DNA of 64,000 bases, taken from contig JAGHTU010000034.1 in the NCBI GenBank assembly GCA_018065185.1, positions 25,646-89,645 on the forward strand. Reading direction: 5' to 3'. This DNA is from Candidatus Equicola faecalis (GTDB lineage Bacteria > Bacteroidota > Bacteroidia > Bacteroidales > Bacteroidaceae). Below are positions 20,970-30,855 of the stretch, one piece after another (position 1 is the first letter of the stretch; each line of letters starts with the position of its first letter). The notes beneath the pieces were generated by a model that ran no database searches, was not told where the DNA came from, and worked only from the letters and a program-made list of their open reading frames with translations. Both the position numbers and the translations under genes were made by a program.

Positions 20970-21871
20970 TTCTTCTCAAGTTTATGTGCGGGATTTCCAA
21001 TCCAAGTTTCACCTGCTGGTATGTCTTTGACTACCACTGCCCCCATACCGACAAAAGCATTTTCACCAATATGGACGTAACCTCTGAGGGATGAGTTGGG
21101 AGCAATCCAGACATTGTCGTCTATGATGTTTCCGCCAGATACGTTCACACATCCGGCAATGACGACATTACGTCCTATTTTGTTGTTGTGAGCGATATGG
21201 CAGAGATTATTGATTTTCGTATGATCGCCTATGACGGTATCCGAAAGTGCTCCACGGTCGATGCAGGTGTTTGCTCCAACCTCAACATCATCGCCCATAA
21301 TGAGCGAGCCAATCTGAGGGAAGCGGAAACGGTTGCCATCTTTGTCTCTTTCATAGCCAAAACCGGCTCCACCAAGGATTGCGCCAGATTTGATATAGCA
21401 CCCCTTACCCATCTGGACATCGTCATAGATTTTGACATTGCTGTCAATGAAGCAATTGTCGCCTATGGTGGCTTTCCCTATTACCGTATAAGCGCCCACA
21501 TAAACATCCTTACCTATCGTTGCATCTGGATCGATGATTGCGGTTGGATGGATTGATGGCTTCGGGTGGTTGACAAAGAAGTGATTGCCTACTTGCGCAA
21601 GTGCCATCTTGGGATTCTTGACTACAATCAGAATCTTCCCGTCAACATATTCGACAGTCTCATCCACAAGCATCACCCTGGCTTTGCTCGCCTTCACTAT
21701 CTCCTGCTTATTCGCTTTGGTAGGATTCACCCAATCAAGAGTAGTCTCATTAACCCTATCCACATCGGACAGGTTGTCAATGTAGATTCCTTCGTGCAAG
21801 CCCATCACCTTGATGATGTCCTTTCCAAGGAAATCGATTATTTCATCAACCAGTATCTTTTTAATAATCAT
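20966..21871 (-). CDS. LpxD-like hexapeptide-repeat acyltransferase
   Basis: HPTAIIDPDATIGKDVYVGAYTVIGKATIGDNCFI...GAGFGYERDKDGN. Confidence 0.82.
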   Translation of the reverse strand: MIIKKILVDEIIDFLGKDIIKVMGLHEGIYIDNLSDVDRVNETTLDWVNPTKANKQEIVKASKARVMLVDETVEYVDGKILIVVKNPKMALAQVGNHFFVNHPKPSIHPTAIIDPDATIGKDVYVGAYTVIGKATIGDNCFIDSNVKIYDDVQMGKGCYIKSGAILGGAGFGYERDKDGNRFRFPQIGSLIMGDDVEVGANTCIDRGALSDTVIGDHTKINNLCHIAHNNKIGRNVVIAGCVNVSGGNIIDDNVWIAPNSSLRGYVHIGENAFVGMGAVVVKDIPAGETWIGNPAHKLEKK

Positions 21872-22011
21872 AGTTGTATATGTTTGTCTGTCAGCTTTTT
21901 TTGATGTTAAATGTTAATTTGTTAACTGTTACCGATGTTACCTTGGTTACTCTTGTTTTTCTCTATCCCAGTAGTCTCTGCAACCACCTGGAGCAGTGGC
22001 GGACATTCACG

Positions 22012-22056
22012 AGCCCCTGAAGAGCACTCTATCGCGCCAGCGATTGGGTGCGTGGG
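22012..22056. repeat. 45-bp direct repeat, copy 1 (overlaps 3' end of the 127-aa ORF)
   Basis: agcccctgaagagcactctatcgcgccagcgattgggtgcgtggg. Confidence 0.95.
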
Positions 22057-22412
22057 CGATTATCATCTCTCCATTTATAACCCTTAACGTGCCCGTTCCG
22101 GATTTCAAATACCCGCGCATCTTCACTCAAGACTATTTTTAATATCCTTCCTGCCGCCTTCCCAGCTTCTCTATGAGCATACTGGTGACTCCTTTGTCCA
22201 CCTCTCCTATAATAATCGTATAGTATCTGAACAGGTGTCGTATTCCAATCGCGATTCTCTCCACCAAGAAAGTTACGAACACGAAAAACTTTATGTTTCT
22301 TCTCCGAATTGCACCAAGCATAAACTGCCCCTCGCAGATACACTTTTATTCTGTCAATATCTTCTTGAGATATTCCGTGAACACCAATTAATCTTTCAGA
22401 TGTAGTGAACAT
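22029..22412 (-). CDS. small hypothetical protein upstream-partner of NTPase operon (127 aa)
   Basis: MFTTSERLIGVHGISQEDIDRIKVYLRGAVYAWC...; starts 6 bp after the NTPase stop. Confidence 0.75.
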   Translation of the reverse strand: MFTTSERLIGVHGISQEDIDRIKVYLRGAVYAWCNSEKKHKVFRVRNFLGGENRDWNTTPVQILYDYYRRGGQRSHQYAHREAGKAAGRILKIVLSEDARVFEIRNGHVKGYKWRDDNRPRTQSLAR

Positions 22413-22418
22413 ACCGTT

Positions 22419-25400
22419 TTATACATTAGGGTTGCGATGATAAGTCACCTTAATATTATCGCCCTTATCTATTTTATTGCTAATATATTTCAAATGAGAG
22501 CGCAAATAATCGACAAGCTCGTTGTTCTGTGGATTATTATCTAAGATAGTCTGAGTGTGATATGTATTAAGTTCCGTATAAGGTTCAAGCAACGTCTCAA
22601 CCATATTCACAGTTCGTTCTTCATTAAATGTTGTTGAACGATGCACCTTGTTAATCAATTCAATCCTAATGAACCATGTTCCTTCTCCATTATAAATATT
22701 GAGAGCCTTAGTTATTAGATTGTAATCAGCATCCGAACAATCATTCTGATGATAGAACTCACAAATCATACGAGCATATTCATTTAATCCATCATTATGA
22801 CCTTCCGCCTCTATCAGGCAAGCGTAATCTCTGAGGAAGATATTTTTCTTTTCATCAGGAAGATCCGATGAAAGAATTTCTATTCCAAGTCGGTTTGAGT
22901 TGGTAAAATTCACTTCCCCTTCTGCTGTATCCATTTCGTCAAAATACTTGATGATATATTTGGCTAAGAGGTGAGGGGAATACTTCGACATAAACGCATT
23001 GTAATCTGGACTATAATCCAACAAGTCATTATCTAAGAAAATTTCCAACCTTTCTTCGCTAATACCATCTATCTCTTCCGGGTCAAAGATAAATGTGCAA
23101 CAACCTATCAACTTCTCAAAGGCATAATTATCAAGGGTAGTATTATCTCCGAATAGAAGAACTTGTAGATTTTCGTCACCATCAATGAACTTATATTGTG
23201 ACAATTTATCCGCATTACTGTTGATAAACGGAGCCACATTTGATAATTCATCAAATATTGAAAAGTATTGACGAACGTTCTCCCAGGAAGGTTTTACAAA
23301 GCCGCCCTTGAATACTAATTCATATCTGGATGCCGGTACGTCTTTGAGAAGAGATATCTTATTCTTTTGTTCAGACAAATATAGTCCAACTTGTTCATCA
23401 GTCAACTCTTCATTTTTTACCACATATATCAACGCCTGTTCTGTCTCCTGTTTGCTGGTTGGAGGCAATTGAGAGTACAGCTCCTTTATGCGCCTCAGCA
23501 AGTAAACTTTTACCCGTTCATTGCCTGAGAGAATGCAGCTTATGCTTTCCGTTTTGAACTTTTCACCATAGATAACGAGAAGATTATCAAGATTTATAGT
23601 AAAGTGCTTGTTGTTGATTACATAATCAAACAAGTCTTTTGTTTCCGTCTCAGGGGCTATCAATTTATCAAAGCACAGGCCGGAAAATTCTATGAAACCT
23701 TTGATTTTGCTGCCTTCGAAATTTGATATATGGTTGGCAATAAAAGCATACTTGGAATTCAAAAATTGTTTTTCTTCTAAAGAGATAGAAATGGACTGGG
23801 GTGCTTCGCGGAAATATATAGAGAGGATACTCGCCTGCAATGAATCATCTTCGCAAGCCATTATCACACTTACACATCCATTCCAACCATTGAATAGCTC
23901 AGTAAAGAATTTATTATTCCTGTTTTTATACAAATCATACCCCACTACGAAATCAAGAAAACTCCGGGCAGTATTTGCGAACATACTACACTGTGTATCC
24001 ATATCATTTCGTGAGAAAATATAATTAGCGAGATCATAGTTCAATATACTACGATCAGAAAAATTGTCAGTTGTGATGCCCGAGATAAAAGATGAAATAT
24101 TCTTTAATGGATAGTTATAATCCAAATGTTGTCCCTGAATCACTGAATGCAAGAAATTAGACTCGTCTTCATTAAAAGTTCCATGATAAGTAAAAGAAAT
24201 ATATGATGCATAATCTTCGGCAATATATTCATTTCGAATCATGCTATGGATAGTTTCCGCAAGTTGGCATAACTTATTCTCGTCTTCAGGATGTTTTGAA
24301 GCATTCTTACAAATATCATAAACCATCGGAATAGTAACATCTCCATTTCCAATCTTTCGCATAAGATGGCTGAAGGAATTATTACATATAGCATTGATTT
24401 GGCTTTCCAATGAACGCTTCTCGATTGTATTTACTTCCAACTCAGTCTCCCTATTATACATTTCTTCGTCAAAGTTACCATCTGGATCAATTTCCACAAT
24501 AATATCTTTAAACAGCATGTTATAGCTGGTAGGATTAACCTCATCTGATTCTTGCACAAAACACTGGTCTATTCGATTATTTTTGAATGAATCAAATAAT
24601 TGTTTTGATTTTGAGACTTCCTCAAGGGAGTATTGCTTTCCGCCTATATTTAATTTGACGATAGAATGTTTGTTGTTCAAACTATCCAAAACTGACTTTC
24701 GTAATTTTATAATCGATTCACGATTTTCATCAACAGTCACATTGACTTTTGCAAGATTTGCTTCCAAGTCCTGAGTAAGTCGTTGTGAAAATACCTTCTT
24801 ATTATTTAGAACAGCATAAAGGCAGCCTTCTTTATCATGAAGGTACGAATAATCTCCCGGAAATAGATTTTTGTAAATTGTTATGGCGAGTAACTTCCTC
24901 TTAGACATATTTGAAAAATGGATAGTCTTTTCATAGAGTTGGTACTCATTTATGATGTTTATCAAATCTCTCATTCTGGAGACATAAAGTCCCATCTGTT
25001 TTAAATCCGAGTTACTTATTCCTTTGAACAAATCCTTATGATGGTCAATCATATATTCGCCCGAATTGAAACAATCAATTACCGGGATGACAGGTATGAT
25101 GTAATCAAAGAACTTGGTACGCACCTCGTTCTGGAAGACATCGTCCTTTATGGCATATACAAAGCGTATGATGCGATCCTTTTTTTTGAAATACTCTGAT
25201 TCGTTGAGCAGAATATTCATTTCGCGCAACTTAAGGAACAACTCCTGAGGATGTGAAATACGGTCTAAATCTTCAAAAACAACGATTTCGTATTCGCCAG
25301 CCTTGAAAAAGTATAGAATATCGTCAAGCCATTTGCTGAACAGAGGTTCTTTGTCCTCAAAATTAATTTCACAGTCTTTTGCTTTGATACTTTTTACCCT

Positions 25401-26210
25401 GAAACTGTACAACTTTGGGATAAATATATAGAGAATGCGAAAGACTATAAAAGCCATTATGATTGCTGATGAAATGTCCGCAATAGTGTTGACTATTCCA
25501 CTCTTATCTTTGAGTATATCAAAATATGCATCATAAAATGACTTAACCTGAAGGATCTTCGGCTCAAACAGTACGACAAAGCATACGAAAAACAGGATTA
25601 TGTCAAATGCTATTCTCGTGATTGTGCATTTGTCAAGAACATTTATATGTCTATGACGTGATTGAGCAGTTTTACGGTAATCAGCTTTCTGTATTATTTG
25701 CTGAAAGATTTTATATTCAATCTCGTTCTCATAAACAGTATGCGATTTCGCTTTTTCTTCATCCTTATTGGAAGTTTCTGTTTGGGATACATTATCTGTT
25801 TTCTGCCCATCTTTTGTGCCATTAGTCTCCTCAGATTCCGCGATGTCTGCTGCCAGCAGAGCTACAGTATTATTTGCTACAGATTGCGACTCAAGAAGAT
25901 TTGACAATGAGATACGAAGTACTTTCTTTGATACGCCCTTCAAGGAAAGACACGTATTGATGACACTGCTTTTCCCCGAGCCAAAAACACCAGTAAGAGC
26001 GATATTCCTACATTCTGGCAAAGACAAAGCATACCTAAGTTCCTCTACACTATGGAAAGATGAATCTTCTTTTGCCAGAATGCGAGGAGCCAGCGAGGAA
26101 CGTGTTTCCTCTGAAACCCGTTTCTCTTCAACCTTGTCTTTACGCAGATGTACACAATACGATATATGTTTCTGCACAAATGTTTTGGCTCTTTCGAAAA
26201 GTGTTAACAT
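22419..26210 (-). CDS. large P-loop NTPase with TM helices (YobI-like)
   Basis: Walker A ALTGVFGSGKSSVIN; Walker B IVVFEDLDRI; two or more TM segments around aa 200-270; 1263 aa. Confidence 0.82.
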   Translation of the reverse strand: MLTLFERAKTFVQKHISYCVHLRKDKVEEKRVSEETRSSLAPRILAKEDSSFHSVEELRYALSLPECRNIALTGVFGSGKSSVINTCLSLKGVSKKVLRISLSNLLESQSVANNTVALLAADIAESEETNGTKDGQKTDNVSQTETSNKDEEKAKSHTVYENEIEYKIFQQIIQKADYRKTAQSRHRHINVLDKCTITRIAFDIILFFVCFVVLFEPKILQVKSFYDAYFDILKDKSGIVNTIADISSAIIMAFIVFRILYIFIPKLYSFRVKSIKAKDCEINFEDKEPLFSKWLDDILYFFKAGEYEIVVFEDLDRISHPQELFLKLREMNILLNESEYFKKKDRIIRFVYAIKDDVFQNEVRTKFFDYIIPVIPVIDCFNSGEYMIDHHKDLFKGISNSDLKQMGLYVSRMRDLINIINEYQLYEKTIHFSNMSKRKLLAITIYKNLFPGDYSYLHDKEGCLYAVLNNKKVFSQRLTQDLEANLAKVNVTVDENRESIIKLRKSVLDSLNNKHSIVKLNIGGKQYSLEEVSKSKQLFDSFKNNRIDQCFVQESDEVNPTSYNMLFKDIIVEIDPDGNFDEEMYNRETELEVNTIEKRSLESQINAICNNSFSHLMRKIGNGDVTIPMVYDICKNASKHPEDENKLCQLAETIHSMIRNEYIAEDYASYISFTYHGTFNEDESNFLHSVIQGQHLDYNYPLKNISSFISGITTDNFSDRSILNYDLANYIFSRNDMDTQCSMFANTARSFLDFVVGYDLYKNRNNKFFTELFNGWNGCVSVIMACEDDSLQASILSIYFREAPQSISISLEEKQFLNSKYAFIANHISNFEGSKIKGFIEFSGLCFDKLIAPETETKDLFDYVINNKHFTINLDNLLVIYGEKFKTESISCILSGNERVKVYLLRRIKELYSQLPPTSKQETEQALIYVVKNEELTDEQVGLYLSEQKNKISLLKDVPASRYELVFKGGFVKPSWENVRQYFSIFDELSNVAPFINSNADKLSQYKFIDGDENLQVLLFGDNTTLDNYAFEKLIGCCTFIFDPEEIDGISEERLEIFLDNDLLDYSPDYNAFMSKYSPHLLAKYIIKYFDEMDTAEGEVNFTNSNRLGIEILSSDLPDEKKNIFLRDYACLIEAEGHNDGLNEYARMICEFYHQNDCSDADYNLITKALNIYNGEGTWFIRIELINKVHRSTTFNEERTVNMVETLLEPYTELNTYHTQTILDNNPQNNELVDYLRSHLKYISNKIDKGDNIKVTYHRNPNV

Positions 26211-26369
26211 AGTAATCGTTAACTTGTGAGGTCTATACTATTTGCTTAAGTTTCTTATCAGCATTATAAAGGTTTCTGCTGTCTTACAGTTCTTACAAAT
26301 TTCAAATTTACTACTTCTTCTCAATTCTGTAGCCTCTCTGACCGAAGAGAAGAGTGGCGGTCTCTCTAT

Positions 26370-26414
26370 AGCCCCCGAAGAGCACTCTATCGCGCCAGCG
26401 ATTGGGTGCGTGGG
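26370..26414. repeat. 45-bp direct repeat, copy 2 (upstream of the NTPase start)
   Basis: agcccccgaagagcactctatcgcgccagcgattgggtgcgtggg; one mismatch to 22012-22056. Confidence 0.95.
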
Positions 26415-26504
26415 GCGTTTACTTCGCCAAATTCCCAACCCCCTTCAACTCGTTCTGTATATATTCGAGAGAAGCAATCTTCTCCTTGGTCTCTTCCAAA
26501 TCCT

Positions 26505-26573
26505 CCTTCGAGTACCTCAGGAACCACCCTTCGAGTACCTCAGGAACCACCCTTCGAGTACCTCAGGGACCAC
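26505..26573. repeat. three tandem 23-bp repeats ccttcgagtacctcagg(a/g)accac
   Basis: Read directly at 26505-26527, 26528-26550, 26551-26573. Confidence 0.95.
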
Positions 26574-26677
26574 CTCCGCGTATTATCCGAATTGTCCTTC
26601 GACAAGCGGTTGCCGAGCTCGTCGAGGTACAGGAACCACTCTGTCAGCACATTGCATTTCTTATCTCATTCCTTATC

Positions 26678-26866
26678 TTATTTCCTATACGGCAGTTCTC
26701 CATTTGACCAAAGTATTTTCTTAGCTCTACTCCAACCATGGATTTGACGTTCGCGAGCATATGCTTCTGCGTATGAGGAATGTTCTTCTGCGTACACAAG
26801 TCGAAAAGGTAAATGGGCTTTGGTGAATATATTCAAGGCTTGCAATCTTCTCTTTGGTCTCTTCAA
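26678..26866 (-). pseudogene. C-terminal half of a GIY-YIG endonuclease
   Basis: FTKAHLPFRLVYAEEHSSYAEAYARERQIHGWSRAKKILWSNGE; GIY...YIG half missing. Confidence 0.7.
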
Positions 26867-27189
26867 GATTCAAACGTCTTGTACGTTGCCGTAGCGGGTG
26901 CAGCATATCTTGGTGCCGTGGAATTGCCCATTCTCATCGTAAGTGCCTGATACTCGTGACGCATATCATCCTGCTTCTTCTCGTCGCGTGAGAAGATGCG
27001 GATTTCGCCTATATCCGTGCGGAGGAAGCGGTTGAGTACCGCATTGCCGAATGATCCCGTCCCTCCGGTAATCATCAATGTCTTTCCTGCGAATATGCTC
27101 ATATCGTACGCTCGTAGAAGTAAGTTTCTCTCCGATTCTCTCCTTTTTCTCTCCTTTATTGAAATTTCAGTATGCAGTATATCAGGCAG

Positions 27190-28899
27190 TTACTCATTTT
27201 TCTTCTTCAGTACCCATGCTCTTTTCTCTCCTATTTCTATCCTTCCGCTCATGCGGAGAGAAGTCAGAAGCTTTCCTATTTTCCTAACTTTCTGATCAAA
27301 AGTCAGAGCATCGCTCAACTTGTCCATCAACAGTTTATCAATCTCCGGGCGTTTGGCCGCACCAAATTCAGTGATATAGTTGATAATCAGGCCACGGAAG
27401 TAATCATCATCGAAACTCTTGTTCTTTATATAGTCCGTTTTGAGGCCAACATGTCTGGTAGGCGCTACTACTTTTGCGGAAAGATACAAACTGTTCTTCC
27501 TTCCCTCAACAAAGTTCATTTTCCGCAGATAAGCCACCTGCTCCTGCGAGAGTTTCTTGCCTTTCTGGACCTTATCCAACAACATGATATCAGGGAGTTT
27601 CAGCATAGGGTTGTTTACAAGGATACGGGCAAATTCCTCGTCCATCACCTTCGCATTAATCTCTACGCGCACCATTTCATCCTTCAGGTCATATTCCGGC
27701 ATAGGGAAGAAACGTTTCTTCTGCTGAAGGAACAATTTCCTTATACCGCCTCCTTCGGTTTCAATCATGTGGATATTCTTCATTGCCTCACACAGAAATG
27801 GATTCCTATAGTGCGACTCCGGGCTGTCCGCCATCACCACATCCTCAACAGAGTCGGGAAGAAACTGCCCGTGATTCCTGAACACCAGCTTTTCTCTTAC
27901 GTGCTCCATCACTTCAATCCTGGCATTTTTCATATAGTCCTGATGCGCAATGCAGTTGCAGATTGGCTCTCGAAGCGTGAAGACATCGTACATCTTCATT
28001 GTGTCAGGGAAAATGGAGCCTTCTATCGTATATTCATACCTTGTATTGAAAATCAGGTTCGAGAGTTTTGTCACAGACAGTACCATCGGGATGCCCAGAA
28101 TCTCATGGTTTATGTTCTCATCTCCACCATCATTCTGCACCCACCGTATCTGACACACGTGCGGGAGAAGCCAATGTTCCGCCTCGCTTCGTCCCACAAG
28201 AATCAGAGCCGTATTGGTAATCTTTCCGCCGATTGTCAGTTTTGCCTTATTAAGGAAGGTGATGTCATCCCAACTGTCACACTCTTCCTGCTTGTCGGGA
28301 TGCAGTTCCTTATACTGATTTCTTGCCTCTGCAATAGCCTTCGGGTCCAAGTCGTCAATCGTAGCTCCCTCGACCACTTGTGCCGTCCAATCAATGCTGC
28401 TGTTGTAAATCTGTCTCAAGTAATCAGGAAATTCTTTGAGTTTGGTAAGGTTGCTGCCGATACGCACGTACATCTCGTTTTTGAATGCCACCGGCACTCC
28501 GTGCGTTGAAGGTATCTCGAAAATCACAATACGTTTGCCCGGGGAGAACTCGAATTCTTCAATCACAAAGTTGATTATCGGATCCAGATTCTTCCGCAGC
28601 CACAACTCATAATCCTGTCCACCGATCTTGACATCACGCATCACCAGATTCGTTCCCACGATATCCCACGTCCCGTTTTGCACGCCAAGGACAAGGTAGC
28701 CATGGTCTTTATATTTCAGGCAGGCGCTATTGCTTAATCCCGATAAATAGCAGCCCACACGTTCATACGTGATGCTGGAATGAGACTCACTGATATTGGT
28801 TTTGAACTCCAACCAATCCGCCTCTCCTTCTTTCCCCCTGCCCTTTGCAAAAGCAATCAGCTCAAGCAAAAGCTCTATCTGTTTTTCCTTAGTTCTCAT
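27190..28899 (-). CDS. AlbA_2 (Schlafen-type) ATP-binding protein
   Basis: EADWLEFKTNISESHSSITYERVGCYLSGLSNSACLKYKDHGYLVLGVQNG; typical domain order with RecG-C-like tail. Confidence 0.8.
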   Translation of the reverse strand: MRTKEKQIELLLELIAFAKGRGKEGEADWLEFKTNISESHSSITYERVGCYLSGLSNSACLKYKDHGYLVLGVQNGTWDIVGTNLVMRDVKIGGQDYELWLRKNLDPIINFVIEEFEFSPGKRIVIFEIPSTHGVPVAFKNEMYVRIGSNLTKLKEFPDYLRQIYNSSIDWTAQVVEGATIDDLDPKAIAEARNQYKELHPDKQEECDSWDDITFLNKAKLTIGGKITNTALILVGRSEAEHWLLPHVCQIRWVQNDGGDENINHEILGIPMVLSVTKLSNLIFNTRYEYTIEGSIFPDTMKMYDVFTLREPICNCIAHQDYMKNARIEVMEHVREKLVFRNHGQFLPDSVEDVVMADSPESHYRNPFLCEAMKNIHMIETEGGGIRKLFLQQKKRFFPMPEYDLKDEMVRVEINAKVMDEEFARILVNNPMLKLPDIMLLDKVQKGKKLSQEQVAYLRKMNFVEGRKNSLYLSAKVVAPTRHVGLKTDYIKNKSFDDDYFRGLIINYITEFGAAKRPEIDKLLMDKLSDALTFDQKVRKIGKLLTSLRMSGRIEIGEKRAWVLKKKNE

Positions 28900-28999
28900 A
28901 TTATTAAGTCTTTCAAACCAATAAAGTTACAAAATAATCTCTTTACATTCTCCCTTGCATCTCCGAGCCTTCTCCGAACCTTCTCCGAACCTTGCGGCA

Positions 29000-29919
29000 T
29001 TACTTCGCAAGGTTAGCAATGCCGGCGAACTCGTTTTGAATATACTCCAGACTCGCAATCTTCTCCTTCGTCTCTTCCAGATTGAGCCTCCGTGTATTAT
29101 CGGAATTGAACTCATCTATCGTAGCACGCTTGGTGTCGCCCTCTTTGAAGTACTTGTCATAGTTCAGCCCTCTGTTATCCGCCGGCACACGATAAAAATT
29201 CCCCATATCCTCTGCCTTAGCACACTCTTCTTTCGTCAGCAAGGTCTCGTACATCTTCTCCCCGTGCCGTATTCCAATCACTTTGATATCCTCTTTCTTC
29301 CCACCAAAGAGCTCGCACACCGCCTCCGCCTGAGTCTGGATGGTGCAGGCAGGAGCTTTCTGCACAAGGATATCTCCATTCTGCCCGTTCTCGAAGGCGA
29401 AGAGCACGAGGTCAACTGCCTCTTCGAGACTCATTATGAATCGTGTCATCTTGGGCTCTGTGAGGGTGATGGGGTTGGGGCCTTGCTGATGCCCATTGCA
29501 TTGATAGGGTATGCTGCCTTATCTGTCGAAAGGCAAATGACACATTTGACACCTGCATCAATTGCGGTTTCAAGTACATTATCTGTACCTATAACATTTG
29601 TCTTGACAGCTTCCATCGGGAAGAACTCGCAGGAGGGCACCTGCTTGAGGACTGCCGCATGGAAGATGTAATCCACTCCCTTCATTGCGGTCTTCAGGGT
29701 TGACTTGTTGCGGGCATCACCGATGTAGAACTTTATCTTCCCTGCCACCTCGGGCATCTTGGCCTGATACTCGTGACGCATATCGTCCTGCTTCTTCTCG
29801 TCGCGCGAAAAGATGCGTATTTCGCCTATATCCGTGCGGAGGAAGCGGTTGAGTACCGCATTGCCGAATGATCCCGTCCCTCCGGTAATCATCAAAGTCT
29901 TTCCTGTGAATATGCTCAT
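29000..29919 (-). pseudogene. CapE-like dehydratase, internally deleted and frameshifted
   Basis: ORFs 29446-29919 and 29000-29449 match N- and C-terminal parts of 38280-39386; the block from [13 protein letters not shown] to about QIRNGNP is absent. Confidence 0.88.
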
Positions 29920-30166
29920 ATTGTGAGGTGTTAAATTGTTAATTCCATCTCTTTCTTATCCGTCAAGTGTCAACCGTTCCCGACTTCCTTTATTTCAGTC
30001 GCCCGACTTCCCAGCGGCCCCCGATGGTAGGTCCGAATCTGGGGTTCAATCTGGGGTTCAAATTGGGGTTCATCCATTTTTGTGCCTTTCCTCCAGATTA
30101 TCACTCTGAAATCTGTTTGTCGGATGTTTGCGCATTACGCGAGTGACTTGCGTTTTGCGCAAAGGG

Positions 30167-30391
30167 TTATGCATTTGTTGCGTTAGGTTGGTTGATGCAA
30201 CTGTAAACGTACCCGGGGCTCTGGAAGTAGAGTCTGGAGTCGGGGTTGCGGAGTGCATCGTAGATGGGTGATGTATATACCTTGTTGAAGGCTTCGGGCA
30301 TGGAGAGGCCTTCGCGTTCCATTACTAGGCTTATGAGGTCGGTAGTCATATCTTCGACCATCAGTTCGAATTCTTCGTTTCTGACTGTCAT
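30167..30391 (-). CDS. small conserved protein in DUF3990 operon
   Basis: 74 aa MTVRNEEFELMVEDMTTDLISLVMEREGLSMPEAFNKVYTSPIYDAL; ATGA overlap with upstream gene. Confidence 0.65.
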   Translation of the reverse strand: MTVRNEEFELMVEDMTTDLISLVMEREGLSMPEAFNKVYTSPIYDALRNPDSRLYFQSPGYVYSCINQPNATNA

Positions 30392-30855
30392 ATCTTATGA
30401 AGGAGTTTTACGGCTTCGGGGGTGCAGAAGGCGTATTGAAATGTGATGCCCTGTGGATATTTGATTTCTTCGAGGAACTGCTCGAAGCTTATGTTCTGAA
30501 AACGGAATTTACGCATTTGCTTACCGATGTAGTCATCTGCTATGGGGCCGAAGACTATGTCGTACGGGTGGGTGAAATCCTGACGTTCATCTCTGTTGTC
30601 ATAGACGAATCTTGCCCATTCTCCGCAATACTCATTGAATATCTTGCGGTTGAGCTGAGTCATCTGTGTCTCATCCACTTCGAATGCCGTCACGCAAGGG
30701 GTTCCGCCAAACTGAATGCATTTGGCTTGGGCCATTTCCATCGCCTGTGCGTTGGTGTCGGACAGGTAGAATGCTCTCCCAAAGTCTTTGTTCGGCTTGG
30801 AGAGGGAGAGGTCGATGGTCCCGATGGGTACGTTGGAGCCGTGGTAGAGTATCAT
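30388..30855 (-). CDS. DUF3990-like protein (ADP-ribosyltransferase-like N-terminal motif)
   Basis: MILYHGSNVPIGTIDLSLSKPNKDFGRAFYLSDTNAQAMEMA. Confidence 0.75.
   Translation of the reverse strand: MILYHGSNVPIGTIDLSLSKPNKDFGRAFYLSDTNAQAMEMAQAKCIQFGGTPCVTAFEVDETQMTQLNRKIFNEYCGEWARFVYDNRDERQDFTHPYDIVFGPIADDYIGKQMRKFRFQNISFEQFLEEIKYPQGITFQYAFCTPEAVKLLHKI

Larger units (their letters stand above)
26418..27102 (-). pseudogene. decayed mosaic copy of the CapE-like dehydratase gene, split around a GIY-YIG fragment
   Basis: [30 protein letters not shown]...MRHEYQA (26863-27102), then jumps to [20 protein letters not shown] and RRLNLEETKEKIASLEYI; a second 3'-end piece at about 26418-26500. Confidence 0.8.

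Noticed and set aside
18691-21871. Complete legionaminic or pseudaminic acid pathway
   Set aside because: Dehydratase, aminotransferase, CBS-nucleotidyltransferase and amidotransferase genes are suggestive but no NeuB-type synthase is recognisable in the window
26505-26573. CRISPR array
   Set aside because: Three contiguous 23-bp units with no spacers and no cas genes; interpreted as tandem or element-end repeat
27172-28509. 445-aa plus-strand ORF opposite the AlbA_2 gene
   Set aside because: Shadow ORF; the minus-strand protein has clear family motifs
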